Origin: Gemmatimonadota bacterium
GTDB taxonomy: Bacteria; Gemmatimonadota; Gemmatimonadetes; Gemmatimonadales; Gemmatimonadaceae
DNA: 59,143 nt
Direction of reading: 5' to 3'
Assembly (NCBI GenBank): GCA_016182795.1
Contig: JACPFW010000043.1
Span: 1 to 59,143, forward strand
Below are positions 1 through 7,626 of the stretch, piece after piece. Under the pieces are notes generated by a model, which did not search any database, was not told where the DNA came from, and worked only from the letters and a program-made list of their open reading frames with translations. Each line of letters opens with the position of its first letter. Position 1 is the first letter of the stretch. Made by a program: the position numbers and the translations under genes.

Positions 1-563
1 AGGTCGGCCTGGTCGGCGAAGTGCATGGGCTGGTCGAGCGCGCAGTCGCGCAAGCCCAGCGCGTCGTTGAGTTCGCGCAGCGCTTCGGTGAGCTGGATGG
101 CGCCGCGAAACGGACCAAAGAAGACGCCGCCCTCGTCGTGCCCGGCGCCGCGGGCCACGCGAAACGACTCGGCCGCCCCGTGCGCCACGCGAATGAAGGC
201 GAAGTGCCGCGCGTCACGCTTGCCGGCCACGTTGTGGCGCGGGCGGTAGCGCTTGATGCGCTTGAGCTCCTCGAGCAGCGAGGCGAACTCGCTGGGGACG
301 TACTCCCACTGAATCTCCGCGGCCTCGCGCAGGATGCGCGCCCCCTTGTCGGCCGGATATTCGGCCCTGAAGTAGCTGAGCAGTCGCGTGCGGAGCTTCT
401 TGGACTTCCCCACGTAGATGATCTCGCCGTCGGCGGAGCGCATTTCGTACACGCCCGGCAGGTCGCGCGCCTCCGCCTTCACGCGCGCGAGCATTGTCGC
501 GGCGTACGATTTGGCCTCGGCGGCCGACGGAACGAACGACGGGCGCTGGCGGCGGCGACTCAT
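1..563 (-). CDS. GIY-YIG nuclease, UvrC-like N-terminal part (runs off the window)
   Basis: The visible 187 N-terminal residues form a GIY-YIG endonuclease domain like the one that makes the 3' incision in UvrC nucleotide excision repair. GVY lies at about residues 37-39, YVG at 50-52, the conserved Arg after the KKLR motif near 58, and the metal-ligand Glu in SLLEELK near 98, followed by the IKRYRPRHN stretch typical of UvrC. A later FFGPFRG segment also matches UvrC. The C-terminus lies beyond base 1, so UvrC, the shorter Cho and a DnaQ-fused GIY-YIG protein cannot be separated. Its ATG overlaps the mutM stop as ATGA, implying translational coupling and a shared DNA-repair transcript. Confidence 0.82.
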   Translation of the reverse strand, partial: MSRRRQRPSFVPSAAEAKSYAATMLARVKAEARDLPGVYEMRSADGEIIYVGKSKKLRTRLLSYFRAEYPADKGARILREAAEIQWEYVPSEFASLLEELKRIKRYRPRHNVAGKRDARHFAFIRVAHGAAESFRVARGAGHDEGGVFFGPFRGAIQLTEALRELNDALGLRDCALDQPMHFADQAD

Positions 564-1375
564 CGCTGACACCCGGCGCACCAGACGGTCGCGCGGCCGT
601 CGATGGCGTGGCTCGACTTCAACGGTCGGCCGCAGCGCGCACATGGCTCGCCGCCGCGGCCGTAGGCCTGGAGCCGCGACGCGAAGCCTCCGCGCTGGCC
701 ATAGGCATCGCGATAGTCGCGAAACGAGGTGCCACGCGCATCGACTGCCTCGCGAAGCACGGTGGTCAGCTCGCGGTGCAACGCCTCGCGCTCGCGCGCG
801 GTAAGCGTTGCCGAACGCCGCGAGGGACGGACGCCGGCGCGCCACAGCGCTTCGTTCGCGTAGATGTTGCCGACCCCCGCCAGTCGCGCCTGATCCATGA
901 GCACCGCTTTGATGGCCCGTTTCGAACCCCGAATACACCCCGAAAATCGCTCGGCGGTGAACCCCGGGTCAAGCGGCTCCGGGCCAAGCGCGCCGCTCCA
1001 CTCGGCAAACGCGTCGTCGTCGAGAAAGGCAACGGTGCCAAGTCGACGCACGTCGGTGTAGCGAAGCTCGCGGTCGTCCGCGAGCCGAATGCGCAGGCAG
1101 GCGTAGGCATCGGGGACAGTGGGCGCGCCGAGGAGCAGGGCGCCGGTGAAGCGCGGCGTAACCACCACGTGTGACGGGCCATTGATTGACAGCACCACGC
1201 TCTTGGCGCGGCGCCAGACGCGTTGAATTGTCCGGCCCGCGAGCTTGGAGTTCAGTTTGCGCGCTCCGGCACGCAGCACGTCGGGGCGCACCACCTCCAC
1301 GGACTCCACGCGGACGCAGGCGATCGCCCCGTGCAGGTCGCGGGCGATCGTCTCTGTTTCTGGAAGCTCAGGCAC
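560..1375 (-). CDS. mutM: formamidopyrimidine-DNA glycosylase
   Basis: A 271-residue bifunctional DNA glycosylase/AP lyase that removes 8-oxoguanine and formamidopyrimidines. The chosen start is GTG, giving V-PELPETE; the family requires the Pro immediately after the initiator as the Schiff-base nucleophile, followed by the catalytic Glu. The frame stays open for about 400 nt upstream, but that part is antisense-frame overlap with purD. The Lys of the RRAKS turn (Lys57-like) is present. The C-terminus carries the four-cysteine zinc finger CARC...CAGC needed for DNA binding. The start overlaps the end of purD by 8 nt and the stop overlaps the next gene by 4 nt, so it is the middle of an overlapping operon. 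Confidence 0.95.
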   Translation of the reverse strand: MPELPETETIARDLHGAIACVRVESVEVVRPDVLRAGARKLNSKLAGRTIQRVWRRAKSVVLSINGPSHVVVTPRFTGALLLGAPTVPDAYACLRIRLADDRELRYTDVRRLGTVAFLDDDAFAEWSGALGPEPLDPGFTAERFSGCIRGSKRAIKAVLMDQARLAGVGNIYANEALWRAGVRPSRRSATLTAREREALHRELTTVLREAVDARGTSFRDYRDAYGQRGGFASRLQAYGRGGEPCARCGRPLKSSHAIDGRATVWCAGCQR

Positions 1376-2645
1376 CGCGCTCGAGTTCGCGCCAGCCGAT
1401 GTCGCGGCGGAACTGCTTGCCCTCAAACGTGATGTTGGCAGCGGCGGCGGCGCTCTTCTCGCGCGCGGCGGCGATCGTCGGCGCCACAGCCGTGACGGCG
1501 AGCACGCGGCCGCCGGCGGTGCGAAGCGCCCCGTCGGCGTCGCGCTTTGTCCCGGCGTGAAAGACCACCACATCGTCGCCGCGCGCGGAGATGGCAATCT
1601 CATCGCCGTTGCGCACGGCGCCGGGGTACCCGTGCGCCGCGAGGACGGTCGTGACCGACGCGCCCGCACGCCAGCGGTGGGGCGGATGGCCGGCGAGCGA
1701 GTGCCCGCGGGCGACGGCGAGCATCGGCTCGAGCAGTGAGGACTCGAGGAGCGGGAGAATGGCCTCTGTCTCCGGATCACCAAAGCGGCAGTTGAACTCC
1801 ACGACCTTCATGCCGCTCGGGGTGAGCATCAGCCCCGCGTAGAGCAGACCCGTGAACGGCCGGCCGATCTCGCGCATCGCGGTGAGCGTGGGGAGAAAGA
1901 CGCGCTCAACCGTCTCCGCGATCAGGGCCGGTGGCGCTATCGACACGGGGCAGTACGCGCCCATGCCTCCCGTGTTCGGTCCGGTGTCGCCCTCGCCGAT
2001 GCGCTTGTGGTCCTGCGCGGCGATCATCGGCAGCACGTTCGTGCCGTCGGTCACGGCAAAGACCGAGAGTTCCTCGCCGGTCATGAACTCCTCGACGAGC
2101 ACTTCGGCTCCGGCGGCGCCGAAGGCGTTGTCCACCAGCATGCTGTCCACGGCGGCCTCAGCCTCGTCGAGCGTCGTGGCCACGATGACGCCCTTTCCCG
2201 CGGCAATGCCTGACGCCTTCACCACCACCGGCGCGCCGAGTCGACGCACCTCAGCCTTTGCCGCGGCGACGTCTGTGAACGTGCGTGCCATCGCCGTCGG
2301 CACGCCGGCGCTGAGCATCAGCTCCTTGGCGAACCGCTTGGAGGTCTCGATCTCCGCGGCGGCCTTGGTGGGGCCGAAGGCGGGAATACCGAGCTCACGC
2401 AGGCGGTCAACCAGGCCAAGTTCGAGCGGTGCTTCGGGCCCCACGACGACGAGCTCCACTTCTTCGCGCGCCGCCAGCGCGCAGAGGCCGTCGATGTCGG
2501 TGGCGGCGATCTTCTCACAGCGTCCCAGGTCGGCGATCCCAGGGTTGCCGGGGGCGGCGATCAGGTCGAGGTACGGATCGTCATGGCAGAGCTTCCACGC
2601 CAATGCGTGCTCGCGGCCGCCGCCGCCGACAACGAGAACCTTCAT
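1368..2645 (-). CDS. purD: phosphoribosylamine-glycine ligase (GAR synthetase)
   Basis: A 425-residue ATP-grasp enzyme of purine biosynthesis that joins glycine to phosphoribosylamine. The N-terminus MKVLVVGGGGREHALAW is the diagnostic nucleotide-binding start of PurD. The ATP-grasp segments (VVVKASGIAAGKGV near residue 143 and the GDPETEAILPLL region) and the GMGAYCP loop are all in place, and the length is normal. The ATG overlaps the stop of the upstream M48 peptidase (ATGA), and the 3' end overlaps the mutM start by 8 nt, so purD sits inside a tightly packed operon with DNA-repair genes rather than with other pur genes. Confidence 0.97.
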   Translation of the reverse strand: MKVLVVGGGGREHALAWKLCHDDPYLDLIAAPGNPGIADLGRCEKIAATDIDGLCALAAREEVELVVVGPEAPLELGLVDRLRELGIPAFGPTKAAAEIETSKRFAKELMLSAGVPTAMARTFTDVAAAKAEVRRLGAPVVVKASGIAAGKGVIVATTLDEAEAAVDSMLVDNAFGAAGAEVLVEEFMTGEELSVFAVTDGTNVLPMIAAQDHKRIGEGDTGPNTGGMGAYCPVSIAPPALIAETVERVFLPTLTAMREIGRPFTGLLYAGLMLTPSGMKVVEFNCRFGDPETEAILPLLESSLLEPMLAVARGHSLAGHPPHRWRAGASVTTVLAAHGYPGAVRNGDEIAISARGDDVVVFHAGTKRDADGALRTAGGRVLAVTAVAPTIAAAREKSAAAAANITFEGKQFRRDIGWRELERGA

Positions 2646-3625
2646 CGCGATCCGGTCTTGAATGCGTCGGTGAAGGCGTCCTTGGCGCGCCCGAGGATTT
2701 CAATCCCCTTGGCGGCCGCCGCCTTGGCCTGATCGCCGTAGTAGGCGCCCGCCTCGCTGTAGTCATGCTTGACGTCCTCCGCCGACGGACGCGCGTCGGT
2801 GCGGCGGTCGTACTCGCCGGCGATGATCTTGTCGTATCGGCCGCTGTCGATGTAGCGCTGCAGCTCGCCGGCGCGCACGGTGTTGAACGGATGCTCGCGG
2901 AAGACGGTGTTCAACACCTGCAGCACCTTGTCCCACGCGTCACCCTGCGTCTCGTATTCGGCGGCCTGCTCCATGAACGCGTCGAGGTCGATCGTGTGCC
3001 CGTGCGACGGGCCGCCGGCGACCTTGAGGAACGTCATCATCACTGCGCGGCGGTCCTGCATGGCGAGCATCGACGCGCGGTCGGAGGAGAGTTCGCTCTT
3101 CCGGAACCACTCGAGGAAGGCCATCTGGAACGGGAAGATGACCGCCGCGGCGAGGAAGGGGAGCGCTCCGAGCCCGAACGTCATCAGGATGGTCGCCACC
3201 GTGCGATACAGCACGTGGCCGCTCATGATGTGACCCACCTCGTGCGCGATCAGCACCTTCTGTTCGTCGCGGTCGAGGTGTTCGAGCGTCCCGGAGTTGA
3301 TGACGATGAACGGACGGTCGAAGCCGAGCGCCGCCGCGTTGATCAACGGCGACATCGTGACGTAGAGCTCCGGCCGCTCCTTCCAGTCGAGCGTCTCGAG
3401 CACCTCGGTGAGGAGGACGTCGAGTTCAGGACGCTGACGCGGGCCGCAGCGCACGGCATTGGCCAGGAAGAGCTGCCGCAGGCCGCGTTCGCCGAAGAAG
3501 GCGGCGATCTTGCGCACCACCGTGTCGAACCCGGGGATGGCGCGCAGGGTGTTGAGCGCGGCGCGGTCAGCAGGGTGCTCCCACGACGTGGGGGCGATGT
3601 CGGTCAGGATGACGCGGGTGGCCAT
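2642..3625 (-). CDS. M48 family zinc metallopeptidase
   Basis: A 327-residue Ste24/HtpX-type protease. The zinc motif HEVGH is at residues 128-132 and the downstream Glu ligand lies in SELSSD (about 178). Two hydrophobic stretches (residues 141-171) between them fit a membrane hairpin, so it probably acts at the inner membrane. The start at 3625 was preferred over an ATG 19 codons upstream because a GAGGAG ribosome-binding site sits 5-6 nt before it. It is the first gene of the overlapping run with purD, mutM and the GIY-YIG nuclease. Its substrate is unknown; membrane-protein quality control is the usual role of the family, and assignment here is inference. Confidence 0.85.
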   Translation of the reverse strand: MATRVILTDIAPTSWEHPADRAALNTLRAIPGFDTVVRKIAAFFGERGLRQLFLANAVRCGPRQRPELDVLLTEVLETLDWKERPELYVTMSPLINAAALGFDRPFIVINSGTLEHLDRDEQKVLIAHEVGHIMSGHVLYRTVATILMTFGLGALPFLAAAVIFPFQMAFLEWFRKSELSSDRASMLAMQDRRAVMMTFLKVAGGPSHGHTIDLDAFMEQAAEYETQGDAWDKVLQVLNTVFREHPFNTVRAGELQRYIDSGRYDKIIAGEYDRRTDARPSAEDVKHDYSEAGAYYGDQAKAAAAKGIEILGRAKDAFTDAFKTGSR

Positions 3626-3694
3626 GTGTTCTCCTCGGTGTGCGGCGGGGTAGACTGCCTTACCTACGGCGCCCCGCCGCACGAAGTTCCGCCC

Positions 3695-4864
3695 TTACAG
3701 CCCCTTGAAGGCCTGCTCCAGGTCGGCGATCAGATCGTCGGCGTCTTCCACCCCGGTGGAGAGGCGGATCAGGCCGTCCGTGATGCCCATCTCGGCGCGC
3801 CGCTCCGGCGGCACCGAGGCGTGCGTCATAGAGGCCGGGTGGCTGATGAGGCTCTCCACACCGCCCAGTGACTCGGCGAGCGAGTAGACGTGCGTGCGCC
3901 CCAGCACCGTGGCCGCCTTCTCCTTGCTGCCCATCTCGACGCTAATCATCCCGCCGAAGCCCGACATCTGCTTCTTGGCCAGCGCGTGCTGCGCGTGGGT
4001 CGGGAGCCCCGGGAAGATCACGCGCTCGGCGCCCCAGCGGTTCGCCAGCCACTCCGACACCCGCTTGCCGTTGGCGTCGTGCGCCTTCATGCGCAGGGCA
4101 AGCGTCTTGGTGCCGCGCAGGGTGAGCCAGGCGTCCATCGGTCCCGGCACTGCGCCCGCGGCGTTGGCGATGAATTGCAGACGCTCGGCGATGCCGTCGT
4201 CCACCGTCACCGCGATGCCGCCCACCATGTCGCTGTGGCCGTTCAGGTACTTGGTGCTCGAGTGGTAGACGATATGCGCGCCGTGCTCGATGGGGCGCTG
4301 GAATGCGGGCGTGGCGAACGTGTTGTCCACGATGAACATCAGGCCGCGGCGCTTGGTAATCTCGCCGATCGCCGAGAGGTCGGCGATCCACATCAGCGGA
4401 TTCGTCGGCGTCTCCACGAGCACGGCCTTGGTGTTGGCCTTGATGGCGTCCTCAATGCGCTGCGGATCACGGGTGTCCACGAAGGTGAACGTCATCCCCA
4501 TCCGCTTGAGGATCTTGTCGAACAGCCGGAAGGTGCCGCCGTACACGTTCTCGCCGCTGATGATATGATCGCCGGCGTCGAACAGCTTCATGATGGAATC
4601 GAGGCAGCCCATTCCGCTGGAGAAGGCGAAGCCATGGCGGCCGCCCTCGAGGGTGGCGACGTTGCGCTCGAGCGCCTCGCGCGTGGGGTTCTTGCCGCGG
4701 GCGTACTCGTAGCCCTTGTGCACGCCAAGCGCGTCCTGCACGTACGTGGACGTCTGGTAGATCGGCGGCATGATGGCGCCGGTCGTCGGGTCAGGGCGCT
4801 GGCCCGCGTGAATGGTCCGCGTCGCAAAGCGCGCATTGAGGTCTTCGTCAAACACCCGCGTCAT
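3695..4864 (-). CDS. PLP-dependent trans-sulfuration enzyme (cystathionine gamma-synthase/lyase family)
   Basis: A 389-residue fold-type I PLP enzyme of the Cys/Met metabolism family. The cofactor-binding lysine is K205 in SSTKYLNGH, and the pyridine-contacting Asp is in VDNTFATP (about 180). The SSGMGCLD and ETPTNPL segments are also typical. The family includes cystathionine gamma-synthase (metB), cystathionine gamma-lyase, O-acetylhomoserine sulfhydrylase and methionine gamma-lyase, which cannot be separated reliably by eye. A synthase or lyase is most likely given the 389-residue length and lack of the sulfhydrylase insert. It stands alone between an M48 peptidase and an AMP-binding protein, with no other methionine genes nearby. 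Confidence 0.9.
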   Translation of the reverse strand: MTRVFDEDLNARFATRTIHAGQRPDPTTGAIMPPIYQTSTYVQDALGVHKGYEYARGKNPTREALERNVATLEGGRHGFAFSSGMGCLDSIMKLFDAGDHIISGENVYGGTFRLFDKILKRMGMTFTFVDTRDPQRIEDAIKANTKAVLVETPTNPLMWIADLSAIGEITKRRGLMFIVDNTFATPAFQRPIEHGAHIVYHSSTKYLNGHSDMVGGIAVTVDDGIAERLQFIANAAGAVPGPMDAWLTLRGTKTLALRMKAHDANGKRVSEWLANRWGAERVIFPGLPTHAQHALAKKQMSGFGGMISVEMGSKEKAATVLGRTHVYSLAESLGGVESLISHPASMTHASVPPERRAEMGITDGLIRLSTGVEDADDLIADLEQAFKGL

Positions 4865-4938
4865 TCCGGCTCCAGGGACAAAGTGGATGCCCGAAAGATA
4901 GCGGTCGACTGCGAAGTGGCGAGTCTTGACGCGGTGCG

Positions 4939-6129
4939 TCAGCGCACGCGTTCGAACGCGCCGTCGGGTCGTTCGCGCACCTTCATCCGCGTCCGCAGCC
5001 AGCCGTCGCTGCGCTTGAGCGCTGCCTCGGGCTGACCCACGTAGGTGGTGAACACGGCCGCGCCGCGCACCCAGAGTGCGCCCGGTTCGCCACGTGCGAC
5101 GGCTTCGCCTGTATCAGGGTTGCGCACCGTCAGCCGGATGCTCGGAAACGGCACACCCAAGGTCCCCGGGCGATTGGGGAAGTGCGGCGCGTTGAACAGC
5201 ACCAGCGGCGCCTCGGTGATGCCGCACGCCTGGCGCAGGTCGATGCCAGTGAGCTGCAGCCACCGCGCCTGGAGCGTCGGCGCCACTTCGACGTCCACAC
5301 AGACACAGACGCGCAGCGCCGGCGCGTTGAGTGCCTGACCGCGCGTCTCAAGGGCGTCGGCCATCGCACCAAACATCGCGGCGTCTCCCGTGAGAATCGC
5401 GATGCCGTCGGACTCAATGCGCCGCACGGCCTCGTCGGCGGCAAACGGAGCGAGCGTCGTGACCTCGGCGCCAAATAGCAGCAGCGCCGCGAACGTGAAA
5501 GCGAGCGCACCGAGATTGGACGGCGGAAGCATGGCGAGCACCCGATCGCGCTTCTGCACCGACGTGCCGTCCGCCGCGCCGCGCGCGAGCGACAGCAGCG
5601 CGCGGTGCGAGAAGATCACCAGCGGCGACGCCTCTCCCGCGGCGCTGTCGACGCTGATCAGGCAATCGTCGTCGCTCCCTTCGTCCTCCTCGCCTTCGAG
5701 GTCGAGCCCGAAGTGCGAGCCCAGATCGACCGTGGACTCGACGCCGAGGCGGATCACCGTCGCCGTGCGGGGCGCGTCATCGAGCAGGACCGCGGCATAC
5801 CGGCCCAGGGGCAGGCGCGCGCCCAGGGCGCGAGTAGTGAAGACCGCTCCGACGTCCGCGTCAGCGAGCTGTCGGCCGAGTGATGCCGTGTCGGCGTCGG
5901 CTGACAGCAGCAGGGCGCTCCGTCCGTCGCTCGCCGCCAGCGCGGTGAGCAGGGTGCCGGACGGCGGAAGGAGGATCGCGCTCCGCCTCCCCATCAGCTC
6001 CCGCACCAGCGGTGCCGACCGCTGCAGCAGCGTGAAGCCCGCCGCCGCGAACGCCGCCGCGGGGACGCCATCCACGCGGCCGCCACCGGCGGCCAGCGCG
6101 TACGGAAACAGTGAAAGCGGGTTGGGCAT
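4939..6129 (-). CDS. short, divergent AMP-binding (ANL superfamily) protein
   Basis: A 396-residue protein related to acyl-CoA synthetases. The N-terminal core is recognisable: an FSHRALL segment where the family has its P-loop-like T(S)GTTG followed by H, the ACGITEAPLVLF acid-binding/adenine motif, and LGVPFPSIRLTVRNPDTGE...GEPGALWVRG. However, the canonical Ser/Thr/Gly-rich loop is replaced by DSAAGEASPLVIFSH, and the protein stops just after WLRTRMKVRER, where the mobile C-terminal domain with the catalytic lysine should follow. It may be a non-catalytic or acyl-transfer variant. The ATG at 6129 (MPNPLSLFP) is preferred to one 15 codons upstream; neither has a strong Shine-Dalgarno. Confidence 0.72.
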   Translation of the reverse strand: MPNPLSLFPYALAAGGGRVDGVPAAAFAAAGFTLLQRSAPLVRELMGRRSAILLPPSGTLLTALAASDGRSALLLSADADTASLGRQLADADVGAVFTTRALGARLPLGRYAAVLLDDAPRTATVIRLGVESTVDLGSHFGLDLEGEEDEGSDDDCLISVDSAAGEASPLVIFSHRALLSLARGAADGTSVQKRDRVLAMLPPSNLGALAFTFAALLLFGAEVTTLAPFAADEAVRRIESDGIAILTGDAAMFGAMADALETRGQALNAPALRVCVCVDVEVAPTLQARWLQLTGIDLRQACGITEAPLVLFNAPHFPNRPGTLGVPFPSIRLTVRNPDTGEAVARGEPGALWVRGAAVFTTYVGQPEAALKRSDGWLRTRMKVRERPDGAFERVR

Positions 6130-6191
6130 GGGTGCGCAGGCAGGGGGCAGACGGCCGAAGGGAGAAAGGTGCACGATTACCCCGCAAAAGG

Positions 6192-6226
6192 TCTACCATC
6201 TACCATCCACCTTCTACCCTCTGCAG
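6192..6226. repeat. 7-bp tandem repeat TCTACCA, copy B1
   Basis: Five head-to-tail heptamers: TCTACCA, TCTACCA, TCCACCT, TCTACCC, TCTGCAG. They fill the divergent spacer between the AMP-binding gene and glmM and end 8 nt before the glmM start codon. The last 16 nt, ACCTTCTACCCTCTGC, recur exactly at 42354-42369. Unlike the other two copies in this window, no inverted left arm is visible. Confidence 0.8.
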
Positions 6227-6234
6227 TTTTAAGA

Positions 6235-7602
6235 ATGACCGACCCCAGACTCATGATTTCCGTCTCCGGCATCAGGGGACGCGTAGGATTTGGCCTCTCG
6301 CCCGAAGTCGTGGCGCGGTACGCGGCGGCCTTTGGCGCGTGGGCGCTGCAGCAGGGACACGGCACCGCGGTCGTGCTTGGGCGCGATTCGCGCGTCTCGG
6401 GGCCGCTCTTCCACCAGATCGCGCGCGGCGCGCTGGAATCGGTGGGGGCCGACGTCATCGACCTTGGCATCACCACCACGCCCACGTTGCAGATGGCGGT
6501 CGAATATCACCACGCGGCCGGCGGGCTCGGCATCACCGCGAGCCACAATCCCATCGAGTGGAACGCGCTCAAGTTCATCGGGCACGACGGGCTCTTTCTC
6601 AGCGGCCCCGCCAACCAGGCGATGCGCGCCCTGATCGGCGACATCCCGTACGCGACATACGACAAGCTGGGCGTCACGCGCTTCGACGGCGACGCGGTCT
6701 CGCGGCATCTCGACGCCATTCTCGACCTGCCGATGATCGACATCGCGGCGATCCGCGCACGGAAGTTCCGCGTGGCGTACGACGCGTGCCGCGGCGCCGG
6801 CGGCATCGTCATACCGCATCTGCTCAACCTGCTGGGCTGCGACGTCGAGGCCATCGAGCTCGAACCCGACGGTCGCTTCCCGCGTTCGCCGGAGCCTGTG
6901 GCGGCCAACCTCGGCCCGCTGTGCGATTTGGCGAAGCGGACGCGCGCCGATGTGGGCTTCGCCACCGATCCGGACGTCGACCGCCTCTCGCTCGTGGACG
7001 AGCGCGGACGCGCCATCGGCGAGGACTACACGCTGGCGCTCGCGTCGCGCGTCGTGCTCGCGCACCGTCCGGGCGTGGTCGTCACCAACCTCTCGACCAG
7101 TCAGGTGGTGGACGACCAGGCGGCCGAGTTCGGCTCCACCGTGCAGCGCGCGCCGGTGGGCGAGGTGAACGTCGCGATGGCGATGCGCGCGGCGGGCGCG
7201 GTGGTCGGCGGCGAAGGAAACGGCGGGGTGATCCTTCCCGAACTGCATCTCGGACGCGACGCGCCGCTCGGCGTGGCGCTCATCCTGCAGATGCTCGTCA
7301 ATGCGGGTGAACCGCTCTCCAGGCTCGTCGGGCGCTATCCGCGGTACACGATTATCAAGGACAAGCTCGACCGGCCGTCAGTGCCGCTCGACGCGGTGTA
7401 CGCCGCGCTGCGCGATGCGTTCCCCGACGCCAGTGCGGATACGCAGGACGGCCTGCGACTGAGCTGGCCGGGACGCTGGGTGCACCTCCGGCCGTCGGGC
7501 ACCGAACCGATTGTGCGCATCATCGCCGAGGCCGACTCCGAGGCCGCCGCGCGCACGCTCGTCACGCGGGCCCGCGAGCTGCTCGCGGCGCTCACGCGCT
7601 AA
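6235..7602 (+). CDS. glmM: phosphoglucosamine mutase / phosphohexomutase
   Basis: A 455-residue alpha-D-phosphohexomutase. The phospho-Ser loop TASHNP places the active-site serine at residue 103; the Mg site is TDPDVDR, the sugar-binding loop is GEGNGGVI, and the C-terminal phosphate loop is RPSGTEP. GEGNGG is the variant seen in archaeal-type phosphoglucosamine and phosphomanno mutases, whereas classical bacterial GlmM has GEQSGH. Conversion of GlcN-6-P to GlcN-1-P is inferred mainly from the glmS gene 24 nt downstream, which makes the substrate. The start at 6235 gives MTDPRLMISVSGIRG, the expected N-terminus; an upstream in-frame ATG would read through a repeat. The ribosome-binding site is weak. 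Confidence 0.85.
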   Translation: MTDPRLMISVSGIRGRVGFGLSPEVVARYAAAFGAWALQQGHGTAVVLGRDSRVSGPLFHQIARGALESVGADVIDLGITTTPTLQMAVEYHHAAGGLGITASHNPIEWNALKFIGHDGLFLSGPANQAMRALIGDIPYATYDKLGVTRFDGDAVSRHLDAILDLPMIDIAAIRARKFRVAYDACRGAGGIVIPHLLNLLGCDVEAIELEPDGRFPRSPEPVAANLGPLCDLAKRTRADVGFATDPDVDRLSLVDERGRAIGEDYTLALASRVVLAHRPGVVVTNLSTSQVVDDQAAEFGSTVQRAPVGEVNVAMAMRAAGAVVGGEGNGGVILPELHLGRDAPLGVALILQMLVNAGEPLSRLVGRYPRYTIIKDKLDRPSVPLDAVYAALRDAFPDASADTQDGLRLSWPGRWVHLRPSGTEPIVRIIAEADSEAAARTLVTRARELLAALTR

Positions 7603-7626
7603 CCCTTACACTCCGAGCCCTCCCTT

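Noticed and set aside
560..1783. A longer N-terminus for mutM
   Set aside because: The extra residues are Arg/Ser/Pro-rich out-of-frame purD sequence, and the enzyme requires Pro directly after the initiator.
7620..7626. A glmS ribozyme or riboswitch leader
   Set aside because: Only 24 nt separate glmM from glmS, too short for the ribozyme.
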